The translations under genes were made by a program, and so were the position numbers. This document shows positions 33,795 to 42,367 of a stretch of DNA of 64,000 bases, piece after piece; positions within the stretch are counted from its first letter, which is position 1; every line of letters starts with the position of its first letter. Source of the stretch: a virus. The notes beneath the pieces are model-generated. The model was not told the origin of the DNA and searched no databases. It worked only from the letters and a program-made list of their open reading frames with translations. The DNA is taken from positions 1-64,000 of IMG/VR virus record IMGVR_UViG_3300020603_000015. One strand, written 5' to 3'.

Positions 33795-34568
33795 ATGTCA
33801 AAATATTGTGATACATCGTTAATTGACATCAAAAGTATCAATAAAAATGTTGCAAAAACACTTATTGAAAAAAATCATTACACTCACAAATGGAGTTTAT
33901 GTACTGTAGCTTATGGTGTTTATCATAAAGAATATATAGAAAGCACATTCTTTGGTGGTTATAACGAAAAATTAATTGGCGTATTGATATACGGAAATGC
34001 AGTAGGTAGAAATGCCAGTACAAGCATATCTCCACTACTTACTAACAACAATGTACTAGAACTTACAAGACTGTGGATATCTGATGGTTATGGCAAGAAT
34101 ATTGAAAGCTATTGTATTGCTGAAAGTTTTAGATTATTAAACATCGAATATCCCCACATAAAATGTATATTAAGTTACGCTGACAGCGAGGTGGGTCATA
34201 AAGGTACAATATATCAAGCAACAGGATTCCTATATCAAGGGGATAATTATGTAGATATAGCACTAATGCCTAACTATAGTGTTAGTTTAAACGGTCCTCC
34301 TAATTATGAGTGGATACATAGTAGAAGTGTTTATGCTAGATGGAAAACACATAGTGTGGATAAACTAAAAGAACGTATAGGTAGAACATTTTGGCGCAAA
34401 CGTGAAAGCGGTAAACATCGTTATATCAAGTTTATTGGCAACAAGATAGAAAATAAAAAGTTAGCTAAATCACTAAAACATAAAGTTCTACCTTACCCAA
34501 AAAATACTTCGTTCAAAGAAGAAGTAACGGAAATCCTTGTGGAAAATATCAATCAATTTTTTGAATAA
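33795..34568 (+). CDS. mom: Mom-like DNA adenine modification enzyme
   Basis: A 257-residue plus-strand protein. Motifs that align with phage Mu Mom include IEKNHYTHKW, LELTRLWISDGYGKNIES, and KCILSYADSEVGHKGTIYQATGFLYQG, with KHRYIKFIG near the end. Mom converts adenine to N6-carbamoylmethyl adenine and protects DNA from restriction. The start at 33795 gives a complete domain. It is convergent with the pyrophosphatase gene, and a bidirectional terminator separates the two. I see no Com-like activator in this window. Confidence 0.82.
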   Translation: MSKYCDTSLIDIKSINKNVAKTLIEKNHYTHKWSLCTVAYGVYHKEYIESTFFGGYNEKLIGVLIYGNAVGRNASTSISPLLTNNNVLELTRLWISDGYGKNIESYCIAESFRLLNIEYPHIKCILSYADSEVGHKGTIYQATGFLYQGDNYVDIALMPNYSVSLNGPPNYEWIHSRSVYARWKTHSVDKLKERIGRTFWRKRESGKHRYIKFIGNKIENKKLAKSLKHKVLPYPKNTSFKEEVTEILVENINQFFE

Positions 34569-34603
34569 AAAACCCCCAACCTTTCGGAAGGGGGTTTGTT
34601 TAA
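34567..34603. terminator. Bidirectional terminator between mom-like and pyrophosphatase genes
   Basis: Hairpin with CCCCC/GGGGG stem, and TTTTTT on the minus-strand side; the plus-strand side has a weaker GTTTGTTTAATT. It lies directly after the plus-strand stop at 34568 and before the minus-strand stop at 34610, so it can stop both convergent units. Confidence 0.75.
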
Positions 34604-34609
34604 TTAAAA

Positions 34610-35143
34610 TTACTTATTAGAATTGACTTTAAAATTGTTATGACACCCAATTACATACTTTTGAGCCTCTTTATTATGAATCCATCCCTTTACTTTAATA
34701 GGATTGGGTTTTTTATTAACCTTCTTATACAACCTAAAAAAGTCTTCACACACTGTTAAAAACATAGAATCTAGATCATCTATATCTTCGTAATTATTTG
34801 GATTATATGTTGGAACTCCTAATATTTTATAGTCTTTCTTATCGTAATCATATGTTACTAATCCACCCACAATCTTAACCGTTATAAGAGATAAAGGTAT
34901 AAGAGGTACGGTGTTATATATTAAAATATCGGTTGGATCTCCATCCTCGGATAAAGTTTGGGGTAAAAATCCATAACTGGCTGGATATTGAAGTGAACTA
35001 ATTAAACATCTATCCAATCGTAACATGTTTAATTTAACATCATATTCATATTTTGCATTTGTATCTTTTGGTATTTCTACAATAGCATGAGCCTCAGTTG
35101 GAAACAGTATGGGTTGCGAAACATTAATTAAATTTTGTAGCAT
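34610..35143 (-). CDS. ppa: Family I inorganic pyrophosphatase
   Basis: A 177-residue soluble pyrophosphatase: AIVEIPKDTNAKYEYD near residue 17, then SLQYPASYGFLPQTLSEDGDPTDIL, which includes the family signature Asp-Gly-Asp-Pro-x-Asp that binds magnesium. A DIDDLDSMF stretch supplies further acidic residues. Phage copies are uncommon, but the enzyme would remove pyrophosphate from nucleotide and DNA synthesis or from the glycosyl/nucleotidyl transfers encoded elsewhere here. A clear TTGACA-N17-TATACT promoter lies just upstream, nearly identical to that of the neighbouring endonuclease gene. Confidence 0.88.
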   Translation of the reverse strand: MLQNLINVSQPILFPTEAHAIVEIPKDTNAKYEYDVKLNMLRLDRCLISSLQYPASYGFLPQTLSEDGDPTDILIYNTVPLIPLSLITVKIVGGLVTYDYDKKDYKILGVPTYNPNNYEDIDDLDSMFLTVCEDFFRLYKKVNKKPNPIKVKGWIHNKEAQKYVIGCHNNFKVNSNK

Positions 35144-35162
35144 AAAACGGAGAACTAATATA

Positions 35163-35191
35163 AGTATATATAAATTTTATGATAATGTCAA
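35163..35191 (-). promoter_or_regulatory. Strong sigma70-type promoter for the pyrophosphatase gene
   Basis: TTGACA (35191-35186), 17 bases, TATACT (35168-35163). The predicted leader is about a dozen bases. The bases between and beyond (CATTA, CATA, AATTT, TATATACTTATA) match the endonuclease promoter at 35969-35997 almost base for base. Confidence 0.65.
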
Positions 35192-35222
35192 ATATATAAA
35201 AAACAAAAAAAACAAAAAAAAA

Positions 35223-35960
35223 TTAATATTTTCTTTTATGTAATTTAATCGTGGTTAGTGATACACCATACTTTTCACTCAATTCGTTATTACTAAAATT
35301 ACCACTCTTCAAATCATCAACAAATTCATTTTTTCTAAGCGCAAAGTTTCTCTTTTGTTCACTAATCTTACGTTTCATTTCATCACTCATAGCACCACGC
35401 TTTTTGCCTTTTAAGCCGTTATCATAACTGTAATTAATATTGCGATTAGCCAACTTTTCATTTCTCTCCTTATATTTAAGTGTACCAACGTCAGTACCAT
35501 ATTTAGCAACAAACCACTCTAATGTATAACGTCCTACAGCACGTTCTCGCTGTCTCTCCTTAGCCTCATCACTATGTTTTTTACCATGCATATGACCCAC
35601 ATTATTTGCAGCAGTCATATTTTCTAAGATTTTTTCTTTATTAGGATTATATGTAAAATTATCTCCACCGTTAGCTATTGGACTGATATTATAACCAATA
35701 TCACGCATATAAGGTTTAAATATATCTAAATAAAATTGTTCTCGTTTAAATAATTCACTTTCATTCACATTCTCCAAAATAACAAATTCAAAACCAGACT
35801 CTCCATAAAAATCCCACGCATGTTGCAGCTTAGGATTGATATGTTTATTTTGCTTTAAATCGTTTTTGTGTTCCCACCAACGACGGTCAATATCTTTAGC
35901 AGAGCCAATGTAAAACTTACCATTTTTAATATTTGTTATTTTGTATACACCACTTTTCAT
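35223..35960 (-). CDS. GIY-YIG homing endonuclease (Seg-like)
   Basis: A 245-residue protein with an intact N-terminal GIY-YIG domain: GVYKITNIKNGKFYIGSAKD then RRWWEH, and an FEFVILENVNESEL region with the catalytic-Glu element. Residues about 125-160 and 175-205 carry NUMOD-like helical DNA-binding repeats (HGKKHSDEAKERQRE, RGAMSDEMKRKISEQ), and a helix-turn-helix-like NNELSEKYGVSLTTIKLHK closes the protein. It is a free-standing homing endonuclease lying between the capsid and pyrophosphatase genes. A promoter almost identical to that of the pyrophosphatase gene precedes it, possibly because the two sites were exchanged or copied. Confidence 0.85.
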   Translation of the reverse strand: MKSGVYKITNIKNGKFYIGSAKDIDRRWWEHKNDLKQNKHINPKLQHAWDFYGESGFEFVILENVNESELFKREQFYLDIFKPYMRDIGYNISPIANGGDNFTYNPNKEKILENMTAANNVGHMHGKKHSDEAKERQRERAVGRYTLEWFVAKYGTDVGTLKYKERNEKLANRNINYSYDNGLKGKKRGAMSDEMKRKISEQKRNFALRKNEFVDDLKSGNFSNNELSEKYGVSLTTIKLHKRKY

Positions 35961-35968
35961 ATAATATA

Positions 35969-35997
35969 AGTATATACAAATTCTATGGTAATGTCAA
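35969..35997 (-). promoter_or_regulatory. Strong sigma70-type promoter for the GIY-YIG gene
   Basis: TTGACA (35997-35992), 17 bases, TATACT (35974-35969). The predicted +1 lies about two bases before the ATG at 35960, which would give a leaderless message. Confidence 0.65.
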
Positions 35998-36014
35998 ATA
36001 TTTTATTTATGTGC

Positions 36015-36046
36015 AACAAAAAACCCCAACTTTCGTTGGGGTTTTG
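36015..36046 (-). terminator. Rho-independent terminator after the major capsid gene
   Basis: Hairpin AAACCCCAAC / GTTGGGGTTT with a GAAA-type loop and a TTTTTTG tract on the minus strand, 25 bases after the capsid gene stop. Confidence 0.8.
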
Positions 36047-36069
36047 AGTTATTTTAATTGAACCAAGAA

Positions 36070-37836
36070 TTATACGGTGTCAAGATCACTGATAAGAACT
36101 TTTCCATAGAATTCGGGGCGCACTACCTTCTTAGCGTAGCGGGTCATTACGCCTCTACGTGGTGTGAAGTTAGTTGGGTCATAAACCAATGGAGTTTGGA
36201 TTAGTGGAATATATGGAGCATATACTGCACCGGTTTCTAGGAAGTTGCTTCCACGGAAACCAACCAAGATTACGTTATCAGTCATGTATGGGTTCTTGTA
36301 AACTTGGAAGCGACTTGCGAAGCTACCAACACGACTTACACCCATTGCGAACTTAGCTTGATCACCATCTGTGTTAACAACATAACCTGGGATTGATTCC
36401 AAGATAGTTGCTACGTCTGGTGAACATACTAGGAAGTTTGCACCACCACGTAGAGTCAATTGGTGAATCTTGTTTGAGACCTTTTGGATCTTGTTACCAA
36501 GAGTTTGGAACCAAGTGCTCTTAACGTAAGCAGTACGATTTGGTGAGCTGTTAACTACACGGGTGAAGTTAGCAACCGGAGTACCTGTTGTACCACCACC
36601 TGCAAAGCTTAGAGTCTTAGTGAACTCAGTACCAATTTGGGCTGACCAAGCTTCGGTAGTAGTACCAGTTACGGACTCGTTCAACATGTCTAGGATTTCG
36701 AGGTCGATTTCCATAGATACATATTCACTCAATAGAGCAGTAAGTTCTGCTTCTGCATCGATGGAATGATATGCGTTCAAGTCTTGAGCCAATTCTGGAG
36801 TCCAGACTGCTTTCAACTTACGGGTCTTAGCAACTATTGGTTCGCTGTTTAGTACCAAGTTTACTTCAGGAATACTGATATCGTCACCGATAGGTTGTGT
36901 AGCGGTACCAGCAGCATTACCAGAACCTTCACCTGCGGTCTTACCAGCTTCAAAGTCACCACGGCGATTATCTGTAGGTTGAATTGTGTAGTTCAACTTT
37001 GGAGTTTGTGCTGGGGTAGCAGCGGTACTTGATTGACTTACGAACAAGTTAATTACGTAGTTTGGTGCAGCAATAGTACCTGTATTTACTACGTTGGCGT
37101 AGGTGTTTAATACAGTTAGGCCTACGTTACCCGTAGTTTGCAGACCAAATGAACGTACTGCGTTCAAGTCAGCATTCCATACATAACCAGTAGCGGCTAA
37201 AGATCCGTTTGTGGCTTGAGTATTGTCGTTAATATCTAGAGCAATCTTGAAGACACCCTTAACATTAGTGCCTGACAATGAGGAGCTAAATGCTGAATCA
37301 AATTGTAGATCTTTCCAGCTTGCGGAAGTTACAGTTGCGTTTGCGGATGTGAATGCTGAACTCGTTACTACACGTTCAGAGTAAGCAAAACGACCTTGAC
37401 CGTATAGACCATTTACTGCTGCATCGGTTGAACCGAACTTAGCAGAATTGGTACCACCGAACAAGCTAGTGCCTGGGGTTTGACCCAACTTACCAGTACC
37501 ATACTTAAAGTCTAAGTAAAATACTAGACCGGATGGTAAATTCATTGGTTGAACGCTTACGAATTCCTTAGCAGCAATTTCAGCGAATACACGGCGAACT
37601 AATGGTAGAGCAACGCCAGCCCATTGTTCTGAACTGGTTGATGTACCAGTTGTAGAAGCTTCATCTAGCAATTGCTTTGCTTGGTTTTCTAATAGGATTG
37701 ACATGTGTGCCTTTTCAACACCAGTTACGCCTTCAAGAAGGCCTGTCTTTTCCCACTTAGTTTGTAATCCACGGGTTTCGGCCATCAATTTGGCTTGTGG
37801 ATTCATATTATTTGTTAATAGACTTTTTACATCCAT
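36070..37836 (-). CDS. gp23: Major capsid protein (T4 gp23-like)
   Basis: A 588-residue protein with the gp23 N-terminal arrangement: a propeptide of about 59 residues ending in LLDE, cleaved before Ala60 by the prohead protease, matching the T4 gp23 position. The mature protein has VALPLVRRVFAEIAAKEFVSVQPM, typical for the HK97-fold capsid, and many Gly/Thr/Ser-rich loops in the middle, so it is about 65 residues longer than in T4. It is preceded by a recognisable ribosome binding site (AAAGGA) and followed by a terminator. It is next to the scaffold gene, as in T4. The high-expression signals fit a major structural protein. Confidence 0.93.
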   Translation of the reverse strand: MDVKSLLTNNMNPQAKLMAETRGLQTKWEKTGLLEGVTGVEKAHMSILLENQAKQLLDEASTTGTSTSSEQWAGVALPLVRRVFAEIAAKEFVSVQPMNLPSGLVFYLDFKYGTGKLGQTPGTSLFGGTNSAKFGSTDAAVNGLYGQGRFAYSERVVTSSAFTSANATVTSASWKDLQFDSAFSSSLSGTNVKGVFKIALDINDNTQATNGSLAATGYVWNADLNAVRSFGLQTTGNVGLTVLNTYANVVNTGTIAAPNYVINLFVSQSSTAATPAQTPKLNYTIQPTDNRRGDFEAGKTAGEGSGNAAGTATQPIGDDISIPEVNLVLNSEPIVAKTRKLKAVWTPELAQDLNAYHSIDAEAELTALLSEYVSMEIDLEILDMLNESVTGTTTEAWSAQIGTEFTKTLSFAGGGTTGTPVANFTRVVNSSPNRTAYVKSTWFQTLGNKIQKVSNKIHQLTLRGGANFLVCSPDVATILESIPGYVVNTDGDQAKFAMGVSRVGSFASRFQVYKNPYMTDNVILVGFRGSNFLETGAVYAPYIPLIQTPLVYDPTNFTPRRGVMTRYAKKVVRPEFYGKVLISDLDTV

Positions 37837-37887
37837 AATATTTTTTCCTTTTTTTATCTTTTTGGTTTGTTAATACTCGCAAACTAA

Positions 37888-39009
37888 TTACTTCTTAATT
37901 CCTGCGAGCTTTTGGAATCTTGAAGCCATCACATCAGCTTGAGGTTCTACAATGGTAGATTCAGGCTTTGTGCTGGATACTGGTTTGCTTGCCAAACCTT
38001 CGGTGATAGTACTTACAGTTGCATTTGTCTTCTTTTTAACAACTGATCCACCTCCATTAATTGATTCGGCCAAAACTGTATATGCCAACTTGACTTCACG
38101 AATATTTTTAGTCAAGTCGAAAGTGTTAATAATCTTCAACTTTTGTTCTTCGGTCAAAGTCTTGCCCTTGAACAACTTGTTGGTGTATAGCAACTTAGCA
38201 TTTAACAAATTGGTTTCTGATAGAACACCTTTCAAATACTTGACAGTTTCTACGTGTTCACTCAATTGGTTCTTCAATGCTTCGTTTTCTTCATTAATAG
38301 CTACTAGAGCTTCTGCCATTTCTTCACAGGTTACATCCCCTTCAGATGGTGATGGAACTTGACCTGGGGCAGGAGCTGCGGATGCGGCTGGAACTGCTTC
38401 TGGAGCAGCTGCAGCTGGAGCAACAGGAGCGGCTGGAGCTGCTGGAGCTGCTACGGCAGCAGCGGCTGGATCGACGTTTTCTTCTTCAGTTTCTAGTTCT
38501 GCTAGAAGTTCATCTAAATTTACTGTTTCATCCATATCATCCATTTCCTCCAGGCCATCCGCATCTTTATTGATGCTTTCGTCTTTCTCTGGTTTGTCTG
38601 TGTCATCATGTCTGTGTCCGACCTCACCTTCTAGCTCTGCTAGAATTTCTTCAAGTTCTTCGCTGGTTACTTCGGCACCCTCTTCTTCTTCAAGCTTAGC
38701 AACTTCAGTTTCGTTACCACTTGTTTCGGTTGATGTCTTGTTAGCCGAAGCAGATGGAGATTTTGGATGTTGCGTATCAGCAGTATTACCCTTTTCACCG
38801 CCGATACCGGATGAAGCTAACTTTTCTTCAACTTTACCTTCTTTAGTTTCGGTGTTTTCTTCTTCAACCATTTCTTTCTTGAGTTGGTCTGCGAACATTT
38901 CTTTCATGCTCTTAGCAAAATTTTCCTCAAGAAAAGTTTTTGCATTAGCAATTGCAGTTTCACGAACTGCCTTTGCGTCTGCGATGCTTTCCTTTAATAG
39001 ATCGCTCAT
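37888..39009 (-). CDS. gp22: Prohead scaffolding core protein (T4 gp22-like)
   Basis: A 373-residue, very acidic protein between the capsid and the protease side, in the T4 order. It is dominated by Glu/Lys/Asp helical segments, with an Ala/Pro linker at about residues 185-225 (such as AAPAAPAAPVAP). It starts MSDLLKE|S, which again offers a gp21-type site at the extreme N-terminus, and contains further LxE sites, consistent with scaffold breakdown during head maturation. A ribosome binding site (GAAAGG) precedes the ATG. It is larger than T4 gp22 (269 residues). Confidence 0.82.
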   Translation of the reverse strand: MSDLLKESIADAKAVRETAIANAKTFLEENFAKSMKEMFADQLKKEMVEEENTETKEGKVEEKLASSGIGGEKGNTADTQHPKSPSASANKTSTETSGNETEVAKLEEEEGAEVTSEELEEILAELEGEVGHRHDDTDKPEKDESINKDADGLEEMDDMDETVNLDELLAELETEEENVDPAAAAVAAPAAPAAPVAPAAAAPEAVPAASAAPAPGQVPSPSEGDVTCEEMAEALVAINEENEALKNQLSEHVETVKYLKGVLSETNLLNAKLLYTNKLFKGKTLTEEQKLKIINTFDLTKNIREVKLAYTVLAESINGGGSVVKKKTNATVSTITEGLASKPVSSTKPESTIVEPQADVMASRFQKLAGIKK

Positions 39010-39158
39010 ATTAATTTTACCTTTCTTATATTGTTTGTGAAGTTATTATAGAACTCCAAAGAAGATTGATTTTTTGTAGACATCAAATGATTGACGTATT
39101 TAATAAATAAATATAATTAAAATGCATAATATATTAAAAAAAATCATATTTATTGTAT

Positions 39159-39770
39159 ATGCCTGCTAAAAGTGAAAAACAAGCAAGACTATTCAGATTA
39201 GTACGTGGATTACAAAAAGGTGATATATCACCAAATAAAGTATCTCCACAAATTCTTAAAATGGCAAAAACAATCAAACCAACTAGTGTGAATCATTTTA
39301 TCAAAATTAAAGAAATACTTCACAAATTAAAAGAAGGATACAAAGAAAGTGGATCTGAATATACTCTTAGTAAGGCAAAAGAAATCATTGATAAACCGTT
39401 TGACCAAGTATTAAGAGAAAATGTTGGTCTACCATTTAATCAAAAAGAATTATTAGTATTTCAATCCAAACAAAATGGATTTGCTGGGTTTGGAAAAACA
39501 AATTTTATACACAAAAGAAGCACCGGTGAAATCATCGCGGATATACATAGTAATGATTCTTCAAAAAAATTTGTCTTCAAAAAGTTAGCCAATAATCAAA
39601 ATAAAGGTCTTTATAACTATGCTTGTTTTATCAGAATTATGTCAGATGATACAGATAAACCTGAAGATAAAGTGTTTTATACACTAAGTAATATTTTTGA
39701 AGATGATGAATCTGGGAAAACCAAAGTCTTATCAGACTTTATTGATAGAATTAACTCATATGGCCTATAA
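39159..39770 (+). CDS. DUF3008-like small phage protein with an added C-terminal domain
   Basis: A 203-residue plus-strand protein starting MPAKSEKQARLFRLV at 39159 (a TTG at 39153 also lies in frame). Its N-terminus matches the MPAKSxxQxR type of short phage proteins of unknown function (DUF3008-like). The C-terminal 120 residues include ENVGLPFNQKELLVFQSKQN and FVFKKLANNQNKGLYNY and are unassigned. It sits with one more plus-strand gene between the scaffold and core genes, which is a polarity change inside the head cluster. The gene overlaps the following plus-strand gene by 11 bases. Confidence 0.65.
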   Translation: MPAKSEKQARLFRLVRGLQKGDISPNKVSPQILKMAKTIKPTSVNHFIKIKEILHKLKEGYKESGSEYTLSKAKEIIDKPFDQVLRENVGLPFNQKELLVFQSKQNGFAGFGKTNFIHKRSTGEIIADIHSNDSSKKFVFKKLANNQNKGLYNYACFIRIMSDDTDKPEDKVFYTLSNIFEDDESGKTKVLSDFIDRINSYGL

Positions 39771-40191
39771 TTATAATCCAAAATTTAAAAATTACATTGA
39801 ATCACAAGATAGTAATTTGAAATTTATTATTAATAAAGATAGAGATAATCATGATTTTAACTATAGACCTACAACTATGAAAATGAAAAACTTTCTTAAT
39901 GTAGAAACTGAAGATAATCCTAAATATAAAATAATGGATATCGATAATCCAAACGGATGGTCATTTAATGAACTTGATACATTAGGTCACATGGGGTTCA
40001 AAATGGATAATGACTATGATATGACCTGCGAAGTAGAGATTCCATCACTTGAAATGGAAAATGAAAAACAATTTGTTAAGATTTATAAAGAAGAAGACGG
40101 ATATGTTTTAGAAACAACTCGTCGTTACGTATTTGAAAGTTTTAATAAACTATTGGAATTTATTGATAATATTCCAACAAAGATATTTTAA
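39760..40191 (+). CDS. Hypothetical protein coupled to the DUF3008-like gene
   Basis: A 143-residue plus-strand protein. I use the ATG at 39760 (MAYNYNPKFKNYIESQ), which overlaps the end of the upstream gene by 11 bases, as in a coupled pair. It contains NGWSFNELDTLGHMGFKMDND near the middle and an acidic C-terminus. No family is evident. It converges with the 154-residue minus-strand gene, overlapping its end by 4 bases. Confidence 0.6.
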   Translation: MAYNYNPKFKNYIESQDSNLKFIINKDRDNHDFNYRPTTMKMKNFLNVETEDNPKYKIMDIDNPNGWSFNELDTLGHMGFKMDNDYDMTCEVEIPSLEMENEKQFVKIYKEEDGYVLETTRRYVFESFNKLLEFIDNIPTKIF

Positions 40192-40652
40192 TTAGGTTGG
40201 TCGATATCTCTTGAAGAAACAATGCTAACTGAATCAGGTCTACCTTGTACTTGATACGATTGAGGAGATTCCGTAATTGGATCCGCAATCTCAAAATAAC
40301 GTTCTAGTTTCATACCGATTTCTTCATAAAGCATTTCAAGTTTGTGTTCTATTTCTTTAATCTTTTGTGATTCTTCGTAAAGTTTACCGGCCATCCTCTT
40401 TACTTCTTTCATATCACGTTCAACCATCTTAGCTTCCATCCAATCACCACACTCCTTTAGTGTGTAACGCTCGGCTAAATTAATCACATCAATAATTTTA
40501 TGTGCTGTTTCATAAATAGATTCAGCCTTTAAGCTCTTGCGATATTCATTATAAGCTTTGATGGTTTCATATAGCTTTACTTTTTCTTCTTTTGTAAGAG
40601 GAGTATAAGCAACTTCGGTTGAATTCTCTACTAGATGTTTTAGCTTTATCAT
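40188..40652 (-). CDS. Probable internal head protein with leader MIKLKHLVE
   Basis: A 154-residue, highly helical protein. The leader MIKLKHLVE|N fits the capsid-targeting pattern with an LVE cleavage site. The rest is a series of charged amphipathic helices (LTKEEKVKLYETIKAYNEYR, then EVKRMAGKLYEESQKIKEIE), like T4 internal proteins or core proteins. It lies directly after the protease gene, a position compatible with the prohead core. An ATATTTATA element lies 5 bases upstream of the start. Confidence 0.7.
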   Translation of the reverse strand: MIKLKHLVENSTEVAYTPLTKEEKVKLYETIKAYNEYRKSLKAESIYETAHKIIDVINLAERYTLKECGDWMEAKMVERDMKEVKRMAGKLYEESQKIKEIEHKLEMLYEEIGMKLERYFEIADPITESPQSYQVQGRPDSVSIVSSRDIDQPN

Positions 40653-40657
40653 ATGAA

Positions 40658-40666
40658 TATAAATAT
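40658..40666 (-). promoter_or_regulatory. ATATTTATA element upstream of the MIKLKHLVE gene
   Basis: Reads ATATTTATA on the coding strand, 5 bases before the ATG at 40652, between this gene and the protease stop. Confidence 0.5.
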
Positions 40667-40674
40667 TAGTTAAA

Positions 40675-41277
40675 TTACAATTCGGAAAGAATATTATGAA
40701 TTAATCTTTCTGCATTTGTATAAGGATTTACGATAATTTTATTATCTACACTTTCGTTGATTTTACCTTGTGGATACATGAATGCACCTTGTGTGCTTGG
40801 ATTGCTTACAAAGTCAAAAGCAATTAAATCAAAATCATCTTGTACAATATCAGCACCTTCACGCATATCTTTCTTTACACTACCTAGACCACGACTACTA
40901 ATACCCAATAGAATACCAGATTGTAATAGATCTTTTAAAATATTACCACTGGGTGTAGGAAGAATTTCTACAGTACCAACCAAATCTTTACCATCCCATC
41001 CCATGTCAACAATGTTATGGCTAACATTCTTTAAATTAACAACGGACGATTCTGGATGGTCAAGTTCGCCCATAGCACGACGTTGCTTTACAAAGTTTTC
41101 CATATACTTGTCAGCTTCACGTTTTAATACGTCTTCTGGATATAAACGACCATTTTGGTTCTTTGCGTCAGCACGTTGTAATACTCCACTAACTAATAAT
41201 TTGCCGTCTTTTAAAGACTCATTTAATGAAGTTTTTTTAAATTTGAATGGTAATACATCAATTAATATTTGTTTCAT
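40675..41277 (-). CDS. gp21: Prohead core protease (T4 gp21-like)
   Basis: A 200-residue protease of the T4 gp21 type (S80). His74 lies in GELDHP, and Ser127-Ser128 in GILLGISSRGLGS, spaced as in gp21 (His-Ser about 53 apart). DLVGTVEILPTPSGN matches the strand between them. The first 20 residues end in SLNE|S, which could be an autocleavage site. The start at 41277 follows the end of the upstream gene by one base; a longer frame from 41331 lies within that gene. This is the enzyme expected to cut the leaders of the capsid-targeted proteins. Confidence 0.88.
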   Translation of the reverse strand: MKQILIDVLPFKFKKTSLNESLKDGKLLVSGVLQRADAKNQNGRLYPEDVLKREADKYMENFVKQRRAMGELDHPESSVVNLKNVSHNIVDMGWDGKDLVGTVEILPTPSGNILKDLLQSGILLGISSRGLGSVKKDMREGADIVQDDFDLIAFDFVSNPSTQGAFMYPQGKINESVDNKIIVNPYTNAERLIHNILSEL

Positions 41278-41278
41278 A

Positions 41279-42367
41279 TTAAGCAGTAGGTTGAGTTCCT
41301 GGTGGCTTTTCACCAGCGGTTTGTTTAGCAACTGCAGGCTCGTCAGATGTTACAACATTTGATGGTTGTGTAACAACTTGTTTATTTGGATCAACCAAAG
41401 CCTTTGATTTAGCAATTTGATATTGATCTTTAGGTTTCACATCTGCCTTTCCTAAAATTCTGATTTTAAATCCTGGTTTAATAAAGAACTTAGCAACTTT
41501 TTGTTTACTTTCTTCACGACCCGTTATTACAATTACATATCTATCATAATAATAATCAATATTTACTCCTGTAACGTTGATTGTATAATCTGCTTCTGGT
41601 TGTTTATATCCCTTACTAGCACGCACAACTATCTTTTTATCCAAAATAGCATCTTGAATTTTTCTTTGTAAATTAGTCTTTAATTGTTCAGTACTATCCT
41701 TTAATTTTGAATCAAAATCTGTAAAATCGGTTTGTACATTATACGATTGAACATTTATATCTACATTTGATGTTTTTGGTTTTGTTGCGACTGGATTAGG
41801 TTGAGCTGTTGACGCAGCGGTTGCTGGTTCCGCAACTGGTTGACCTTCAACTTCATGTTGTAATTTATAAATTAAACCACCAACGCCTTCTTTACGTATT
41901 TTTTTGACAAGTTTAATAGCTTGTTCGGTCATTGGCAATTGACCTTGTTCATGACCTGCTAAACCAGGATCCAATTCAGGATCACCATGTTGTACTAAAC
42001 CATTTTGATCTCTATAGGTAGATACTGGTTCAATATTTTGAGCAGGTGTTACATAAGCTGGTTCACTATACATTTGATTTTCCAACTTATAATTTTGACT
42101 TTTTTTAACTTTCTTAGTAGGTGTAAATCCGGCTTGATGTACAACGCTTGGTCTAGCACCTTTTCTATTAAAAGCAAATGGTGTAGTACCAATATCACCA
42201 CCCATATGCGCTCCGCCTGTAGCAACGCCCATAGTGCCCGTTGTACTAGCCTCATTCTTCTTTAACTCGGCATCTACCTGATTTTCTATTTTTTCACGAT
42301 AAATTTGAGCATATTTTTTTACAACTTCTCCAAACGAATCGCTAGACTTTTTAAGATGATTTTTCAT
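41279..42367 (-). CDS. Head-associated protein between core protein and protease genes
   Basis: A 362-residue protein that overlaps the upstream 294-residue gene by 17 bases. Its N-terminal 100 residues are basic and Gln/Lys/Glu-rich, and a Gly/Thr-rich segment with TTGTMGVATGGAHMGG at about 40-55 is exposed-looking. Residues 155-190 have an Ala/Pro linker (VAEPATAASTAQPNPVATKP), followed by a folded part with ADYTINVTGVNIDYYYDRYVIV. Its place between portal/core and protease matches T4 gp67/gp68, but the sequence itself does not let me assign a homologue. Confidence 0.62.
   Translation of the reverse strand: MKNHLKKSSDSFGEVVKKYAQIYREKIENQVDAELKKNEASTTGTMGVATGGAHMGGDIGTTPFAFNRKGARPSVVHQAGFTPTKKVKKSQNYKLENQMYSEPAYVTPAQNIEPVSTYRDQNGLVQHGDPELDPGLAGHEQGQLPMTEQAIKLVKKIRKEGVGGLIYKLQHEVEGQPVAEPATAASTAQPNPVATKPKTSNVDINVQSYNVQTDFTDFDSKLKDSTEQLKTNLQRKIQDAILDKKIVVRASKGYKQPEADYTINVTGVNIDYYYDRYVIVITGREESKQKVAKFFIKPGFKIRILGKADVKPKDQYQIAKSKALVDPNKQVVTQPSNVVTSDEPAVAKQTAGEKPPGTQPTA

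Noticed and set aside
36174-36769. Plus-strand frames inside the major capsid gene
   Set aside because: They lie within a clearly coding minus-strand gene and show no independent signals.
41278-41331. Longer start for the prohead protease
   Set aside because: It overlaps the preceding gene's coding end; the ATG at 41277 is one base after that stop and gives a standard protease N-terminus.
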